DNA of 64,000 nucleotides from Paraburkholderia sp. DHOC27 (GCF_003429005.1 NZ_QVQV01000015.1:1-64000); one strand, 5' to 3'. Shown: positions 7,901-17,213, counted from the first letter of the stretch. Numbers and translations: made by a program. The notes: generated from the sequence alone by a model not told the origin.

Positions 7901-8555
7901 GGCCTTTCCTTGTTTTCTTATCGGTCTATTTGCGTTGCCCCTGTGCGGGGCGGCACCTACTTTTCTTTGCCTGCCGCAAAGAAAAGTAGGCAAAAGAAAG
8001 CGGCTCACACCGCTAACTTTTAGGTGTCCACCACTAGCCTCAACCCGAAGTGGTCCGAGACGAGACCCTCCCTCGCACCACCCGCCCCCGTGACAAAGCC
8101 ATCATCCGCTCCACTTCGCGCTCCGCGCTCCGTTGACGGGCATAACCCCACCGGTGCCAGCTGTGCCGCCCACGCCAAACTTGGGGGGCAAGCCGATAGG
8201 GTCACGCACGGAAACGTGCGGCCACGCGCGAAGCGCGTAGGCCTTTAGTTGACCGGACCGGCGACGCACGGAGTGCGTAGTCGGGATGAATGACTGCTGT
8301 GCCGCGAAAGCTGGGTGAGTGGGAGACGATCTCGTCTCGGACCAATGCCGGGTGAGCGGCGGGGGGAGACACCTACAAGCTGGCGGTTTGAGCCCGCTTT
8401 CTTTTGCCTACTTTTCTTTGCGGCGGCAAAGAAAAGTAGGTGCTGCCCCGCACAGGGGCAACGCAAATAAACCAAAAGCAAAACAAGGAAAGGCCAACGC
8501 CGCACGGCGATCAAACGGCGACGCAAATAAACCGATAAGAAAACAAGGAAAGGCC
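7901..8555. repeat. Inverted-end composite repeat, copy A (655 bp, non-coding)
   Basis: The stretch begins with GGCCTTTCCTTGTTTTCTTA and ends with its reverse complement; the terminal inverted repeats match for about 34 bp with one difference. Inside, each end carries a GCCCC/GGGGC hairpin (7937-7951 on the left) and a perfect 15-bp stem CCTACTTTTCTTTGC / GCAAAGAAAAGTAGG (stems 7956-7970 with 7976-7990, and 8407-8421 with 8426-8440). Further in, GGTCCGAGACGAGA near 8051 recurs inverted near 8329. It fills most of the gap between fliL and fliK and holds no convincing gene. The same family recurs at 52623-53603. The flanking 7740-7900 is strongly G/T-rich on the plus strand. Confidence 0.8.
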
Positions 8556-8585
8556 ACCTATCCAGCCGTCTGCAAGACAAAAAAA

Positions 8586-10139
8586 CTAAGCAAACGTATC
8601 CACCAACCCCACAGACCGCCGAACGGCAACATTAGCAACGACAGAAGAATCGTCACCAGAGCCATCATCCCCGCCGGAGGCAAAACCACCAGACTGCCGG
8701 GAGGAACGACCAGAAGAGCCCTGTTGCTGCTGCCCAGCCTGGCCAGCAAACCCATCACTCACGCTGGCACTCCCCAACCCAATCCCGTTCGACTGCATCG
8801 CCTCACGCAATTTCGGCAGGGCCGCCTCGACGGCCTCCCGCACCTGCGCATGCTGCGAAACAAACAACGCATGTGCATGGTTATCGGCAACCTGCAGCAC
8901 GACCTGTAATGGTCCGAGATCCTTCGGGTTCAAGGTCAGCTCCGCGCTCTGCTGATGCGCGTTCGTCAGAAACACCACTTTCTGCCCCAACGCATCTTCC
9001 CAGTCGGAACTCCCAACCGTCGGCGCCAAAGTCGTCGCGGCTGCGGCTGCGGCTGCCGCCGCCGGGTTCGTGGCCTGCGTCGCGGCGGTCGTCGCACTGG
9101 CGGCCGCCGCCTGAGTCGCAGCCAGCGCGGCATTCGTCGCATCCGTCGTGCTCTTGAGCGTCGCATCCGCGGTCTGCGTGCCGGTCGCGTTCGCGCTGGC
9201 CAGCGCGTCAGCCGCACTCTTTGCCGCTGCTGCATCCGTGGAGCCTGACGCGCTTGCCGTCGTCGTTGCGTCCAGCTTTTCGCCCAGCTTGTTTTTGGCG
9301 TCGCCCAGCATCGTCCCGGAGGCAAGCGTCTTGCCATTCGTCGATGCGTGCAGCGACACGCCCGCATCGGCGCTCGCGCCTGCTGTGCCCGCGGTTGCAT
9401 TCGCTGCCGTGCCCACCGCTGCGGCCTGGGTCGGTACCGCACCCTGCGCGCCGTTCATCGCGGCCAGCGCGGCCTGCAAGGCGTCGGCTGCTGTCTTTGC
9501 ATCGAGTCCGGCCTTCTTGCCTGTATGCGTGTCGTCTGCGGTCGTGGCGGCGGTGCCGGCTGCTGCGATCGTGCCGTCCGCTGCGTCTGTGCCGGCGTCC
9601 GTGGTCGTGTCGCCGGCCGCGTTGGCGGCGCTCGCCTGAAGCTGCGCCTGGGCGTTCAACTGGGCAGCGAGCGCGGCCGCCGCGGCGGAAGTCGTCGCGT
9701 TGCCGTTGCTGGCCGTCTTCGACTTGCCATCGCCCCGGTGTGTCGTGGTGCTGCTGTGACCCGTGGTCTGCTGCGCATTGTCAGACGACGCCGTGCTCGT
9801 GCTGCTGCCCTGGCTGCTGTCTGACGAAGAATTCGAGCTGCTGGATGCCTGGCTGCCCGACGCGTTCGACGCGCTAGACGATGAGGCACTCTGACTACCC
9901 GACGACGACGCGGACGAAGCCGACGAAGCGGAAGACGACGCCGAGGACGAAGACGACGTGCTGGTCGACGGCGCACTCGACGCGCTGCTGCTGGCGCTTT
10001 GCGACGCGTCGTTCTGCGAGTCGATGCTCTGTTGCAAGGTCTGCGAGAACGGCAGTGCGCTCGCGGCGTCGGCTGACGAACTCGTCGGCGTGCTGTCCGA
10101 CGAACTGAACAGCGCACTGATTAACGAAAGTGGCGACAT
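8586..10139 (-). CDS. fliK: Flagellar hook-length control protein FliK
   Basis: 517 residues. A long low-complexity N-terminal half dominated by Ser, Ala and Thr (about residues 30-170, then Ala/Thr-rich to about 380) acts as the ruler/secreted part in this family. The conserved FliK C-terminal domain follows with QQSAELTLNPKDLGPLQVVL and HAQVREAVEAALPKLREAM near residues 400-450, then a Gly/Gln/Ser-rich tail. FliK measures hook length and switches export specificity at FlhB. It is last in the fliFGHIJK unit, 248 bp after fliJ. AGGATC precedes the start. Confidence 0.92.
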   Translation of the reverse strand: MSPLSLISALFSSSDSTPTSSSADAASALPFSQTLQQSIDSQNDASQSASSSASSAPSTSTSSSSSASSSASSASSASSSGSQSASSSSASNASGSQASSSSNSSSDSSQGSSTSTASSDNAQQTTGHSSTTTHRGDGKSKTASNGNATTSAAAAALAAQLNAQAQLQASAANAAGDTTTDAGTDAADGTIAAAGTAATTADDTHTGKKAGLDAKTAADALQAALAAMNGAQGAVPTQAAAVGTAANATAGTAGASADAGVSLHASTNGKTLASGTMLGDAKNKLGEKLDATTTASASGSTDAAAAKSAADALASANATGTQTADATLKSTTDATNAALAATQAAAASATTAATQATNPAAAAAAAAATTLAPTVGSSDWEDALGQKVVFLTNAHQQSAELTLNPKDLGPLQVVLQVADNHAHALFVSQHAQVREAVEAALPKLREAMQSNGIGLGSASVSDGFAGQAGQQQQGSSGRSSRQSGGFASGGDDGSGDDSSVVANVAVRRSVGLVDTFA

Positions 10140-10265
10140 GGCTGATCCTGTCTATCCAGTCAATCGCCAGGCGTCCGGAACGAACCGGCCCGGCGGGGTT
10201 TGCAGCAAATGAGCTACTGAATGATCAAACGGTTGAATCGCTTACGGACATCAACGCGGGCTGGC

Positions 10266-10313
10266 TAAGGGTGCTAATAAGGGTGCTGACAACGGTGCTG
10301 ATACCGGCGCTGC
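10266..10313. repeat. Four degenerate 12-bp tandem units in the fliJ-fliK gap
   Basis: The plus strand reads four successive 12-bp units beginning TAAGGGTGCTAA, TAAGGGTGCTGA, CAACGGTGCTGA and TACCGGCGCTGC. They lie in the non-coding gap between fliJ and fliK. No function is evident. Confidence 0.55.
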
Positions 10314-10387
10314 GAACGGCAACGCCGACGAGCGGTGCATCGCGCGGGGGCGGGGCATCAAAGCCGCCACACGGCAACCACCGCCCA

Positions 10388-10837
10388 TCAAGCCCCTTCG
10401 GCACGCATCCGCAGAATCCGGGCGGCGTGCTCGTCGGCGTCGCGTTGTTCGCGGCGCGCATGCTTCTGCGCTTCCGCTGCATCGCCGCGTGCCTGCAACA
10501 CTTCGTACGATCCGAGCTTCTGCTTGTTGCGCTGCCAGTCCGGCTTGGCAGTCTCGACCCGGCCATTGGCGACGTTCACCAGCCTGCGCTGCTGTTCGAT
10601 CGCCGCATCGAGCGTGTCGATAAAGGCCTGGAAGTTGCGCATGTTGCCGGCCGGCATCCCCGATTGCGCGGAATTCGTGAAGCGCGCGTGATACTCGTCG
10701 CGATAGCGCACGAGGGCGTCGAGCTGCGTCTGCGCATCGGCGGCTTCGCGCTGGGCACGGCCCAGGCGTTGCGCGGCGGCGTCCACATCGTCCTGTGCGA
10801 GGTCGATCAAGGTCTTGATCGGGAAGTGCTTCGCCAT
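10388..10837 (-). CDS. fliJ: Flagellar export protein FliJ
   Basis: 149 residues, predicted almost wholly helical coiled coil (AQDDVDAAAQRLGRAQREAA, RDEYHARF, DTLDAAIEQQRRLV). The start MAKHFPIKT was chosen because AGGAGG sits just upstream at 10845 and length matches the family; a longer upstream frame exists but runs into fliI. FliJ is the central stalk of the FliI ATPase ring and a chaperone escort. It follows fliI with 2 bp between them. Confidence 0.94.
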   Translation of the reverse strand: MAKHFPIKTLIDLAQDDVDAAAQRLGRAQREAADAQTQLDALVRYRDEYHARFTNSAQSGMPAGNMRNFQAFIDTLDAAIEQQRRLVNVANGRVETAKPDWQRNKQKLGSYEVLQARGDAAEAQKHARREQRDADEHAARILRMRAEGA

Positions 10838-10839
10838 CG

Positions 10840-12510
10840 TTAGCCTCCTTGGGCAAACAGCGCGTTGAGTCTTTGCAGGCTGCCATCGAAGTCCGCGCAC
10901 TCGCGAAAGCCCTGCTGCAGGAAGGCTTCGATGCGCGGATACAAGGCAATCGCCCGGTCGAGCAACGCGTCGCGTCCACTCGAATAGGCGCCTACGTTAA
11001 TCAGGTCGCGGTTACGCTGGTAACGCGACAGCATCTGTTTGAACAGACGCGTTTTTTCCAGATGCGGGTCGTTGATCAGCGCGGTCATCGCGCGGCTGAT
11101 CGAGGCCTCGATGTCGATGGCTGGATAGTGGCCGGCTTCGGCCAGCGAGCGCGACAGCACGATATGGCCGTCCAGAATCGCGCGGGCCGAGTCGGCAATC
11201 GGGTCCTGCTGGTCGTCGCCTTCGGTCAGCACGGTATAGAACGCGGTGATCGAACCGCCGCCCGCCGGGCCATTGCCGGTGCGCTCGACGAGCGCCGGCA
11301 GCTTGGCAAACACGGAAGGCGGATAACCCTTGGTCGCGGGCGGCTCGCCCACGGCCAGCGCGATCTCACGCTGCGCCATCGCGTAACGGGTCAGCGAATC
11401 CATCAGCAGCAGCACGTGCTTGCCCTGATCGCGGAAATATTCGGCGAGCGAGGTCGAATAGGCGGCGGCCTGCATCCGCAGCAGCGGCGACACGTCGGCC
11501 GGCGCTGCGATCACCACGGAGCGCGCCAGACCTTCTTCGCCGAGAATCTGTTCGATGAACTCCTTCACTTCGCGGCCACGTTCACCGATCAGCCCGATCA
11601 CGATTACTTCGGCGCTGGTGTAGCGCGCCATCGTGCCGAGCAGCACCGACTTGCCGACGCCCGATCCGGCGAAGAGGCCCATGCGCTGGCCACGTCCTAC
11701 GGTGAGGAGCGCGTTGATCGCGCGCACGCCGACGTCGAGTACCTTGTGGATCGGTTCGCGGTTCAGCGGGTTGATGGTCGGCGCGGAGAGCGGCGCGTCC
11801 ATCTTCGTGCCGAGCGGGCCGAGCCCGTCGAGCGGACGGCCGGAGGCGTCGAGCACGCGCCCGAGCAGTTCCCAGCCCACCGGCAGACGCTTTGCACCGG
11901 CCATCGGATCGGCGATCGGCGCGCTTTCGAGCGGATAGACACGGGCGCCGGGCAACAGGCCGATCACTTCAGTAGTCGGCATCAGGAACAGCTTGTCGCC
12001 GGCAAAGCCCACCACTTCGGCTTCGGCCATCGGCAGCGAGCTGCCCTGCGGCAACTCGATCATGACTTCCGCGCCCACCGACAGGCGCAGTCCAACCGCT
12101 TCCAGCACGAGACCGGCAGCGCGCGTCAGGCGTCCGCAGGCGCGCATCGGCTTGGCGAGCGCGTTACGTGCGCGCAGCCCGTCCAAGTGCGCGCGCCAGG
12201 CGTTCATATGGGGATTGTCGGCCAGCGCGGGGTCCGGCGCGTAAGCGTGTGCGTGCCCGAGGTTCACGCTGGAAGCCGGCGCGGAGTCGCGGCTCGCAGG
12301 GGCGAACGTCGCGGCCGTGTGACCGTGGCGCGGATCGCGCGGGGCGGCTTTGGCATGGGGGGCATGCGAGGCATTCGCAGCGTGCGAGCCGTGCGTGCTC
12401 TCGAGCGGTTCGGCGGCCAGCGCCTCGGCCCCGAAAGAGGCCAGCGCCAGCTCCTGTTCGAGCGGCGTCAGATCGCTGGCGCGGATCTCTTCGATGGTCG
12501 GCTTTACCAT
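10840..12510 (-). CDS. fliI: Flagellum-specific ATPase FliI
   Basis: 556 residues, about 100 longer than enterobacterial FliI. The extra length is an N-terminal His/Ala/Pro-rich extension (about residues 35-100). The ATPase core is intact: Walker A GSGVGKS near residues 281-287, VIGLIGERGREVKEFI, and the Walker B segment HVLLLMDSLTRYAMAQREIA. It powers unfolding and export of flagellar substrates and is regulated by FliH. The start MVKPTIEEIR overlaps the fliH end by 7 bp; an in-frame upstream extension was rejected because it runs further into fliH. Confidence 0.95.
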   Translation of the reverse strand: MVKPTIEEIRASDLTPLEQELALASFGAEALAAEPLESTHGSHAANASHAPHAKAAPRDPRHGHTAATFAPASRDSAPASSVNLGHAHAYAPDPALADNPHMNAWRAHLDGLRARNALAKPMRACGRLTRAAGLVLEAVGLRLSVGAEVMIELPQGSSLPMAEAEVVGFAGDKLFLMPTTEVIGLLPGARVYPLESAPIADPMAGAKRLPVGWELLGRVLDASGRPLDGLGPLGTKMDAPLSAPTINPLNREPIHKVLDVGVRAINALLTVGRGQRMGLFAGSGVGKSVLLGTMARYTSAEVIVIGLIGERGREVKEFIEQILGEEGLARSVVIAAPADVSPLLRMQAAAYSTSLAEYFRDQGKHVLLLMDSLTRYAMAQREIALAVGEPPATKGYPPSVFAKLPALVERTGNGPAGGGSITAFYTVLTEGDDQQDPIADSARAILDGHIVLSRSLAEAGHYPAIDIEASISRAMTALINDPHLEKTRLFKQMLSRYQRNRDLINVGAYSSGRDALLDRAIALYPRIEAFLQQGFRECADFDGSLQRLNALFAQGG

Positions 12511-13190
12511 GTGCTTGCCTTGCCGAGTGCAGCGGCGACGCGCTCCCAGCGTGTCTCGATACCGGCATCCACTTCGCCGGTGCTGGCGTGGGCGCGGCAA
12601 CCGCCGCGCTCGACCGCCGGGTCGGTGCGCACGGACCAGCCGCGCGCCTGCAGTTCTTCCATCAGATACGCTTCGACCACCGGCAGGTCAGCCGGGCTCA
12701 CCACCAGATGCGGTGCGCCGATCAGCGCGGGCTCGGCGGCCAGCACTTCGCGGGCGGCGGCGATCAGCGCAGCCGGGTCGTGTTGTACGTGCTGGCGCAC
12801 CACCTGCTGGGCGATGTCCAGTGCGAGCGCAACCAGCGTTTCCGAAATGCCGTGCTGGGCACCGTCGAGCGCAGCCTTGAAGGCTTCCGCGAGCGCGGCG
12901 AGCCGTGCGGCTTCTTCGCGCGCTTCGGCCTGGCCCTGGGCAAAACCTTGCGCATGTCCCTGATCGTAGCCAGCCTGATAGCCGAGCGCCTGACCGGCAA
13001 CGTGGCCGGAGGCGACGCCCTGGGCGTGCGCGGCGTCGCGCAGACGTTGCAGCTCGGCCTCGAAAGCGCCTTCGTCGACTTCGGGTTCGGCCGGCGGCGC
13101 GGGCGGCACCGGGTCGAACGAGGCCATTTCCCAGCGCTGATAGGCCGAGAGGCTCACCTTGCGCGTGGTTTCCTGATCAGACATACGCAT
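12504..13190 (-). CDS. fliH: Flagellar assembly protein FliH
   Basis: 228 residues. An N-terminal segment with KVSLSAYQRWEMASFDP precedes a Gly-repeat helix typical of FliH (GHVAGQALGYQAGYDQGHAQ, with GxxxG steps) and the C-terminal domain (ALDIAQQVVRQHVQHDPAAL, HLVVSPADLPVVEAYL). FliH binds and restrains the FliI ATPase and docks it to FliN. The gene overlaps the fliG end by 14 bp. A second ATG lies two codons in. Confidence 0.94.
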   Translation of the reverse strand: MRMSDQETTRKVSLSAYQRWEMASFDPVPPAPPAEPEVDEGAFEAELQRLRDAAHAQGVASGHVAGQALGYQAGYDQGHAQGFAQGQAEAREEAARLAALAEAFKAALDGAQHGISETLVALALDIAQQVVRQHVQHDPAALIAAAREVLAAEPALIGAPHLVVSPADLPVVEAYLMEELQARGWSVRTDPAVERGGCRAHASTGEVDAGIETRWERVAAALGKASTW

Positions 13191-14172
13191 CTTCCGCCTT
13201 GCCGCCTATCGCGATCTGACCGCTTTCCGCCAGATTGCGCACGATCTGCAGGATGCGGCGCTGCTGCGTTTCCACTTCGGAGACGCGCACCGGACCGCGT
13301 GCATCGAGGTCTTCGGCGAGCAGTTCCGCGGCCCGCTGCGACATGTTCGAGAGGAACTTCTGACGCAGCGCGGGCGGTGCGCCCTTGAGCGAAATGATCA
13401 GCGCTTCCGACTCGACTTCCTTCAGCAGCAACTGGATCGCGCGGTCTTCCAGGTCCAGCAGGTTCTCGAACACGAACATCTGGTCGATGATCTTCTGCGC
13501 CAGCTCCGCGTCGTACTGGCGGACGTTTTCGATCACGCCTTCTTCGTGGTTGCTCGACATGAAGTTGAGAATTTCCGCGGCCGTGCGGATGCCGCCCATC
13601 GGGCTGCGCTTCAGGTTGTCGCTGCCCGACAGCAGGCCCGTCAGCACGTCGTCCAGTTCACGCAGCGCCGCCGGCTGGATGCCGTCGAGCGTGGCGATAC
13701 GCAGCAGCACGTCGTTGCGCAGCCGGTCGGTGAAGCAGGAGACGATTTCGGAGGCCTGATCGCGATCCAGGTGAACGATGATGGTCGCGATGATCTGCGG
13801 GTGCTCGTTCTTGATCAGCTCGGCCACCGCAGCGGAATCCATCCACTTGAGGCCTTCGATACCGCTCGTGTCGCTGCCTTGCAGGATCCGGTCGATGATC
13901 GCGCCGGCCTTGTCGTCGCCGAGCGCCTTGGTCAGCACCGAGCGGATGTAGTCGCTCGAATCCAGCGACAGCGCGGTGTGCTGTTCGGCTTCGCGCACGA
14001 ACTCGAGCAGCACCTCGTCCACCTGTTCACGGGTCACGTTCTTTAGCGCGGCCATTGCCACACCGATCTTCTGGACCTCGCGCGGGCCTAGAAACTTGAA
14101 TACCTGCGCGGCTTCTTCCTCACCGATCGATATCAGCAGGAGCGCGCTCTTCACTACGCCTTCAGCGCTCAT
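13177..14172 (-). CDS. fliG: Flagellar motor switch protein FliG
   Basis: 331 residues, canonical length. Visible landmarks: the N-terminal FliF-binding domain (ALLLISIGEEEAAQVFKFLG), the middle EHPQ motif (LIKNEHPQIIATIIVHL) and the C-terminal torque domain (MFVFENLLDLEDRAIQLLLK). FliG couples the stator to the rotor. It overlaps fliF by 11 bp and fliH by 14 bp. Confidence 0.97.
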   Translation of the reverse strand: MSAEGVVKSALLLISIGEEEAAQVFKFLGPREVQKIGVAMAALKNVTREQVDEVLLEFVREAEQHTALSLDSSDYIRSVLTKALGDDKAGAIIDRILQGSDTSGIEGLKWMDSAAVAELIKNEHPQIIATIIVHLDRDQASEIVSCFTDRLRNDVLLRIATLDGIQPAALRELDDVLTGLLSGSDNLKRSPMGGIRTAAEILNFMSSNHEEGVIENVRQYDAELAQKIIDQMFVFENLLDLEDRAIQLLLKEVESEALIISLKGAPPALRQKFLSNMSQRAAELLAEDLDARGPVRVSEVETQQRRILQIVRNLAESGQIAIGGKAEDAYV

Positions 14173-15961
14173 CGGACACCCAGTTCTTGACGACGGTTGC
14201 TACGATCTTCGGATCCTGGCGCGCAATGTTGCGTGCGTATTCCAGGTTCCGCTCGAATTTGTGTTTCTCGCTTTCGAACGACATCAGTTCGGTGTCGCCC
14301 TCTTCGATGGCGGTCACGCCGTTGCGCTCGGCTGCCGGAATGCCGTCGAGCAGCACCGGCTCGTCCGAGGACAGCAGGGCGGCAGCGGGCGGCGCCGGCG
14401 GCGGGAAAGCGCGGCGCACGGCCGGCTTGACCATCACGAAGTAGAGGAACAAGGCCACTGCGCCAATTCCCACGTACGTGGCGATCTGCTTGGCAAGCGC
14501 GATCATGTCCGGCGTGCGCCACCACGGCAGGTCGGCGTTCGGGTCGACTTCCGACGTGAAGGCGCTGTTCACCACGTTCACCGAGTCGCCGCGCTGCGCG
14601 TCGAAGCCCATCGCGTCCTTCACCAGTTGATTGACCTGGGTGAGCTTGTCGGCGGTGAGCGGCTGCATCGTCGCGTGGCCCTTGGCATCCACGACGCGCA
14701 GATAGTTGACCACCACCGCCACCGACAGACGCTTGATGCCGCCCATCGACTGCTGGTAATGCCGCACCGTCTTGTCGAGTTCGTAGTTGGTGGTGGCGTC
14801 CTTGCGGTCGCTGATCGGGATCGACGGCGCGCCGTTGCCCGCACCGTTCGGCGCATTCACCGGCGCCGAGGCCGGCTGCGGCGGCTGGTTCGACAGCGCG
14901 CCCGGCACGCCGGAGGCGCCGCCACTCGACTGCTCGGTGTCGGTGCTGGTCTGCTGGCTGCGGATAGCGGCCTGCGACGGGTTGTTGTTCGGGGCGAAGT
15001 TCTCCGAGGTCTGTTCCACCTGCGAGAAGTCGACGTCCGCGCTCACCTGCGAGTGCGCATTGCCGGCGCCGAACAGCGGCGCGAGGATCGCGTCGATGCG
15101 CTGCTGCGTGTTGTGCTCAATCTGCTGCACATACTTGAGTTGCGTCGCGTCGAGCCCGGCGGCGGAGGCCGGTTGCGTGAGCAGATTGCCGTCCTGATCG
15201 ACGATGGTCACGCCACGGGCCGGCATATCCGGCACCGCCGAGGCCACCATATGGGTGATCGCCACGACCTGGCCTTCGTCGAGCATACGGCCGGGGTACA
15301 GATTCACCAGCACGGAGGCGGACGGCGCTTCCTTGTCGCGCACGAACACGGACGGCTTCGGGATGGCCAGATGCACGCGGGCCGAGCGCACGGTGGAAAG
15401 CGATTCGATGGTGCGTTCCAGTTCGCCTTCCAGTGCACGCTGGTAATTGATCTGTTCGGCGAACTGGCTGATGCCGAACTTCTCGTTGTCCATCAGTTCG
15501 AAACCCACCGAGCCGCTCTTCGGCAAGCCTTGCGAGGCGAGCCGCAGACGCATCTCGTGCACCTGGTCGGCCGGCACGAGGATGGCGCCGCCGCCGTCTG
15601 AGAACTTGTAGGGAATGTTGGCCTGCTGGAGCGCGGCGATGATCGAACCACCGTCCTGATCCGACAGGTTGCTATACAGCACCTTGTAGTCTGGGGCGCG
15701 CGACCACAGCCACAACCCGACCACCACGGCCACCAGCACGGCCACCGCGAAGATCAGCGGGGCGCGCGGATTGCCGCGCATCTGCGTGAGGCCGGACAGG
15801 CGTTGGGTGAAGTTGCCGCTGAGGTTGCCGCCGAGACCGCCGCCGCTAAGGTCCGCGGCGCCGCCTGCCTGGCCGGCGCTGGGCGCGCCTGCGCCCGGCT
15901 GCGTGCCGGCGAGGCCCATGCGGGCGTCGGGGTTGATCAACGAGTTGGCTGACGAATCCAT
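14162..15961 (-). CDS. fliF: Flagellar MS-ring protein FliF
   Basis: 599 residues. Two membrane segments are seen: LIFAVAVLVAVVVGLWLWS near residues 69-87 and IATYVGIGAVALFLYFVMV near 484-502. Between them lie the ring-building motifs (PFKFSDGGGAILVPADQVHE-like region, ALEGELERTIESLSTVRSAR) and a Gln/Ser/Pro-rich loop. The C-terminal tail binds FliG. FliF forms the MS ring in the inner membrane. It is first in the minus-strand fliFGHIJK unit, divergent from fliE, and GGAGAT lies upstream of the start. Confidence 0.97.
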   Translation of the reverse strand: MDSSANSLINPDARMGLAGTQPGAGAPSAGQAGGAADLSGGGLGGNLSGNFTQRLSGLTQMRGNPRAPLIFAVAVLVAVVVGLWLWSRAPDYKVLYSNLSDQDGGSIIAALQQANIPYKFSDGGGAILVPADQVHEMRLRLASQGLPKSGSVGFELMDNEKFGISQFAEQINYQRALEGELERTIESLSTVRSARVHLAIPKPSVFVRDKEAPSASVLVNLYPGRMLDEGQVVAITHMVASAVPDMPARGVTIVDQDGNLLTQPASAAGLDATQLKYVQQIEHNTQQRIDAILAPLFGAGNAHSQVSADVDFSQVEQTSENFAPNNNPSQAAIRSQQTSTDTEQSSGGASGVPGALSNQPPQPASAPVNAPNGAGNGAPSIPISDRKDATTNYELDKTVRHYQQSMGGIKRLSVAVVVNYLRVVDAKGHATMQPLTADKLTQVNQLVKDAMGFDAQRGDSVNVVNSAFTSEVDPNADLPWWRTPDMIALAKQIATYVGIGAVALFLYFVMVKPAVRRAFPPPAPPAAALLSSDEPVLLDGIPAAERNGVTAIEEGDTELMSFESEKHKFERNLEYARNIARQDPKIVATVVKNWVSDER

Positions 15962-16200
15962 GCGTCGGGTATCTCCGGGGGGATGCCTGGGGTCCTGCCT
16001 GCCACTTCACCGAGGTCGGCGAGGCGCATGGACAGAGACTTTCACGATTGGAATTATGCGCAGGCGCACACAAGCCGATTGCTCGAATAGAGCGGGGTTT
16101 CCCCCCTACTTTCGCGGCTTTCGCCAAACCCCCGCTGCTATGCTTTCGCTCAGATCGGCGGGGTTCGCCATGCCGGTCGACCTTCCTTCTGGAGAGAACA

Positions 16201-16536
16201 ATGACCATGCCCGTGAACGCGCTCTCGTCGGCGCTGCAACAGATGCAGTCGATGGCGGCGCAGGCAGCCGGCGGCACCGAGACAGCAGCCGACCAGACCA
16301 ACGCCGCGAATTCGAGCGGTTTTGCGGCGGCGCTCAAGTCGTCGCTCGACAAGATCAGCGACGATCAGCAGCACGCCGTGGGCGAGGCAAAGGCGTTCGA
16401 AGTGGGCGCTCCCAATGTGTCCCTGAACGACGTCATGATCGACGGTCAGAAAGCCAATCTCGGCTTCCAGTTCGGTCTGCAGGTGCGCAACAAACTGGTG
16501 TCTGCCTATAACGACATCATGCAGATGTCAGTCTGA
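16201..16536 (+). CDS. fliE: Flagellar hook-basal body protein FliE
   Basis: 111 residues. The conserved FliE end is present: LNDVMIDGQKANLGFQFGLQ, then VRNKLVSAYNDIMQMSV. FliE joins the MS ring to the rod. The start MTMPVNAL was chosen over a longer upstream frame because it follows GGAGAGAACA and gives family length. It is divergent from fliF with 239 bp between them, which should contain promoters for both directions; no clear box could be assigned there. Confidence 0.96.
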   Translation: MTMPVNALSSALQQMQSMAAQAAGGTETAADQTNAANSSGFAAALKSSLDKISDDQQHAVGEAKAFEVGAPNVSLNDVMIDGQKANLGFQFGLQVRNKLVSAYNDIMQMSV

Positions 16537-16568
16537 CGGGTGCCGCCGCGCATTCTCACCGCAATCGT

Positions 16569-16595
16569 TCTGATGCCCGCTTGTCGGGCGTCAGA
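16569..16595 (+). terminator. Hairpin after fliE
   Basis: An 11-bp stem (TCTGATGCCCG with CGGGCGTCAGA, one G-U pair) around a 5-base loop, 32 bp after the fliE stop. The following bases are only weakly T-rich (CGGTTT), so it is a possible terminator rather than a textbook one. It separates fliE from the fliS promoter region. Confidence 0.5.
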
Positions 16596-16654
16596 CGGTT
16601 TGCATGCTGAGTAAGCATTCGCCCCATTCCGCCTTAAACCTCCTTACCGCGGCC

Positions 16655-16682
16655 TAAAGCTTTCCGGCTGCCTATCCGATAA
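16655..16682 (+). promoter_or_regulatory. Sigma-28 (FliA)-like promoter ahead of fliS
   Basis: TAAAGC at 16655 and TCCGATAA at 16675-16682 resemble the FliA consensus (TAAA, 15 bp, GCCGATAA). The spacing here is 16 bp and the first base of the second box differs. It lies about 88 bp before fliS, a late-class flagellar gene in many bacteria, which supports the call. Confidence 0.55.
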
Positions 16683-16769
16683 CCCGGGTACAGGCAGAAA
16701 TCCGGACGCGAATCATGCGTCCGGATGCCATCTCAAACTTTCCGAATCCGCACGACAGGAGAAGCGCCG

Positions 16770-17213
16770 ATGTTTTCCCCGGGACACGCTGGAGCCAACG
16801 CATATGCACGTGTCGGCGTCGAGACGGGCGTGCTGGGCGCAAGCCCGCACCGTCTGATCGTGATGCTGTACCAGGGAGCCCGGCAGGCCATTGCTCAGGC
16901 GCGCATGCACCTGCAGCAGAACGGGCCGCGCTCGGTGGCGGCGCGCGGAGAGGCGATCAGCAAGGCAATCCGGATCATCGAAAGCGGGCTGCAGTCGTCG
17001 CTCAACGTGGAGGCGGGCGGCGAGGTTGCGGAGCGTTTATATGCGCTGTACGGGTATATGACGCGGCGGCTGTTCGAGGCCAACGTAAAGACGAGCGAAG
17101 CGATGCTGGTCGAAGTGGACGGCTTGCTGGCCACGCTCGAGGAAGCCTGGATCGGGATAGCTCCGGAGATCGCGCGGATGGCGACACAGCCAGCCGCGGA
17201 AAGTGTGAGATGA
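16770..17213 (+). CDS. fliS: Flagellin export chaperone FliS
   Basis: 147 residues. Family landmarks are present: ANAYARVGVETGVLGASPHR, LIVMLYQGARQAIAQA and the C-terminal EVDGLLATLEEAWIGI. FliS binds the C-terminal end of flagellin and keeps it unfolded for export. The start MFSPGHAG follows AGGAG and avoids a 15-codon upstream extension. Its stop overlaps the fliT start (ATGA). Confidence 0.96.
   Translation: MFSPGHAGANAYARVGVETGVLGASPHRLIVMLYQGARQAIAQARMHLQQNGPRSVAARGEAISKAIRIIESGLQSSLNVEAGGEVAERLYALYGYMTRRLFEANVKTSEAMLVEVDGLLATLEEAWIGIAPEIARMATQPAAESVR

Noticed and set aside
7744..8093. Short plus-strand frames near the 7901-8555 repeat
   Set aside because: They follow G/T-rich and repeat sequence, overlap in all frames and have no ribosome site or homologous look.
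10849..12963. 704-residue plus-strand open frame antisense to fliI and fliH
   Set aside because: High-GC mirror frame; the minus strand carries clear FliI and FliH motifs and the plus frame has only low-complexity Arg/Gln/Ala sequence.
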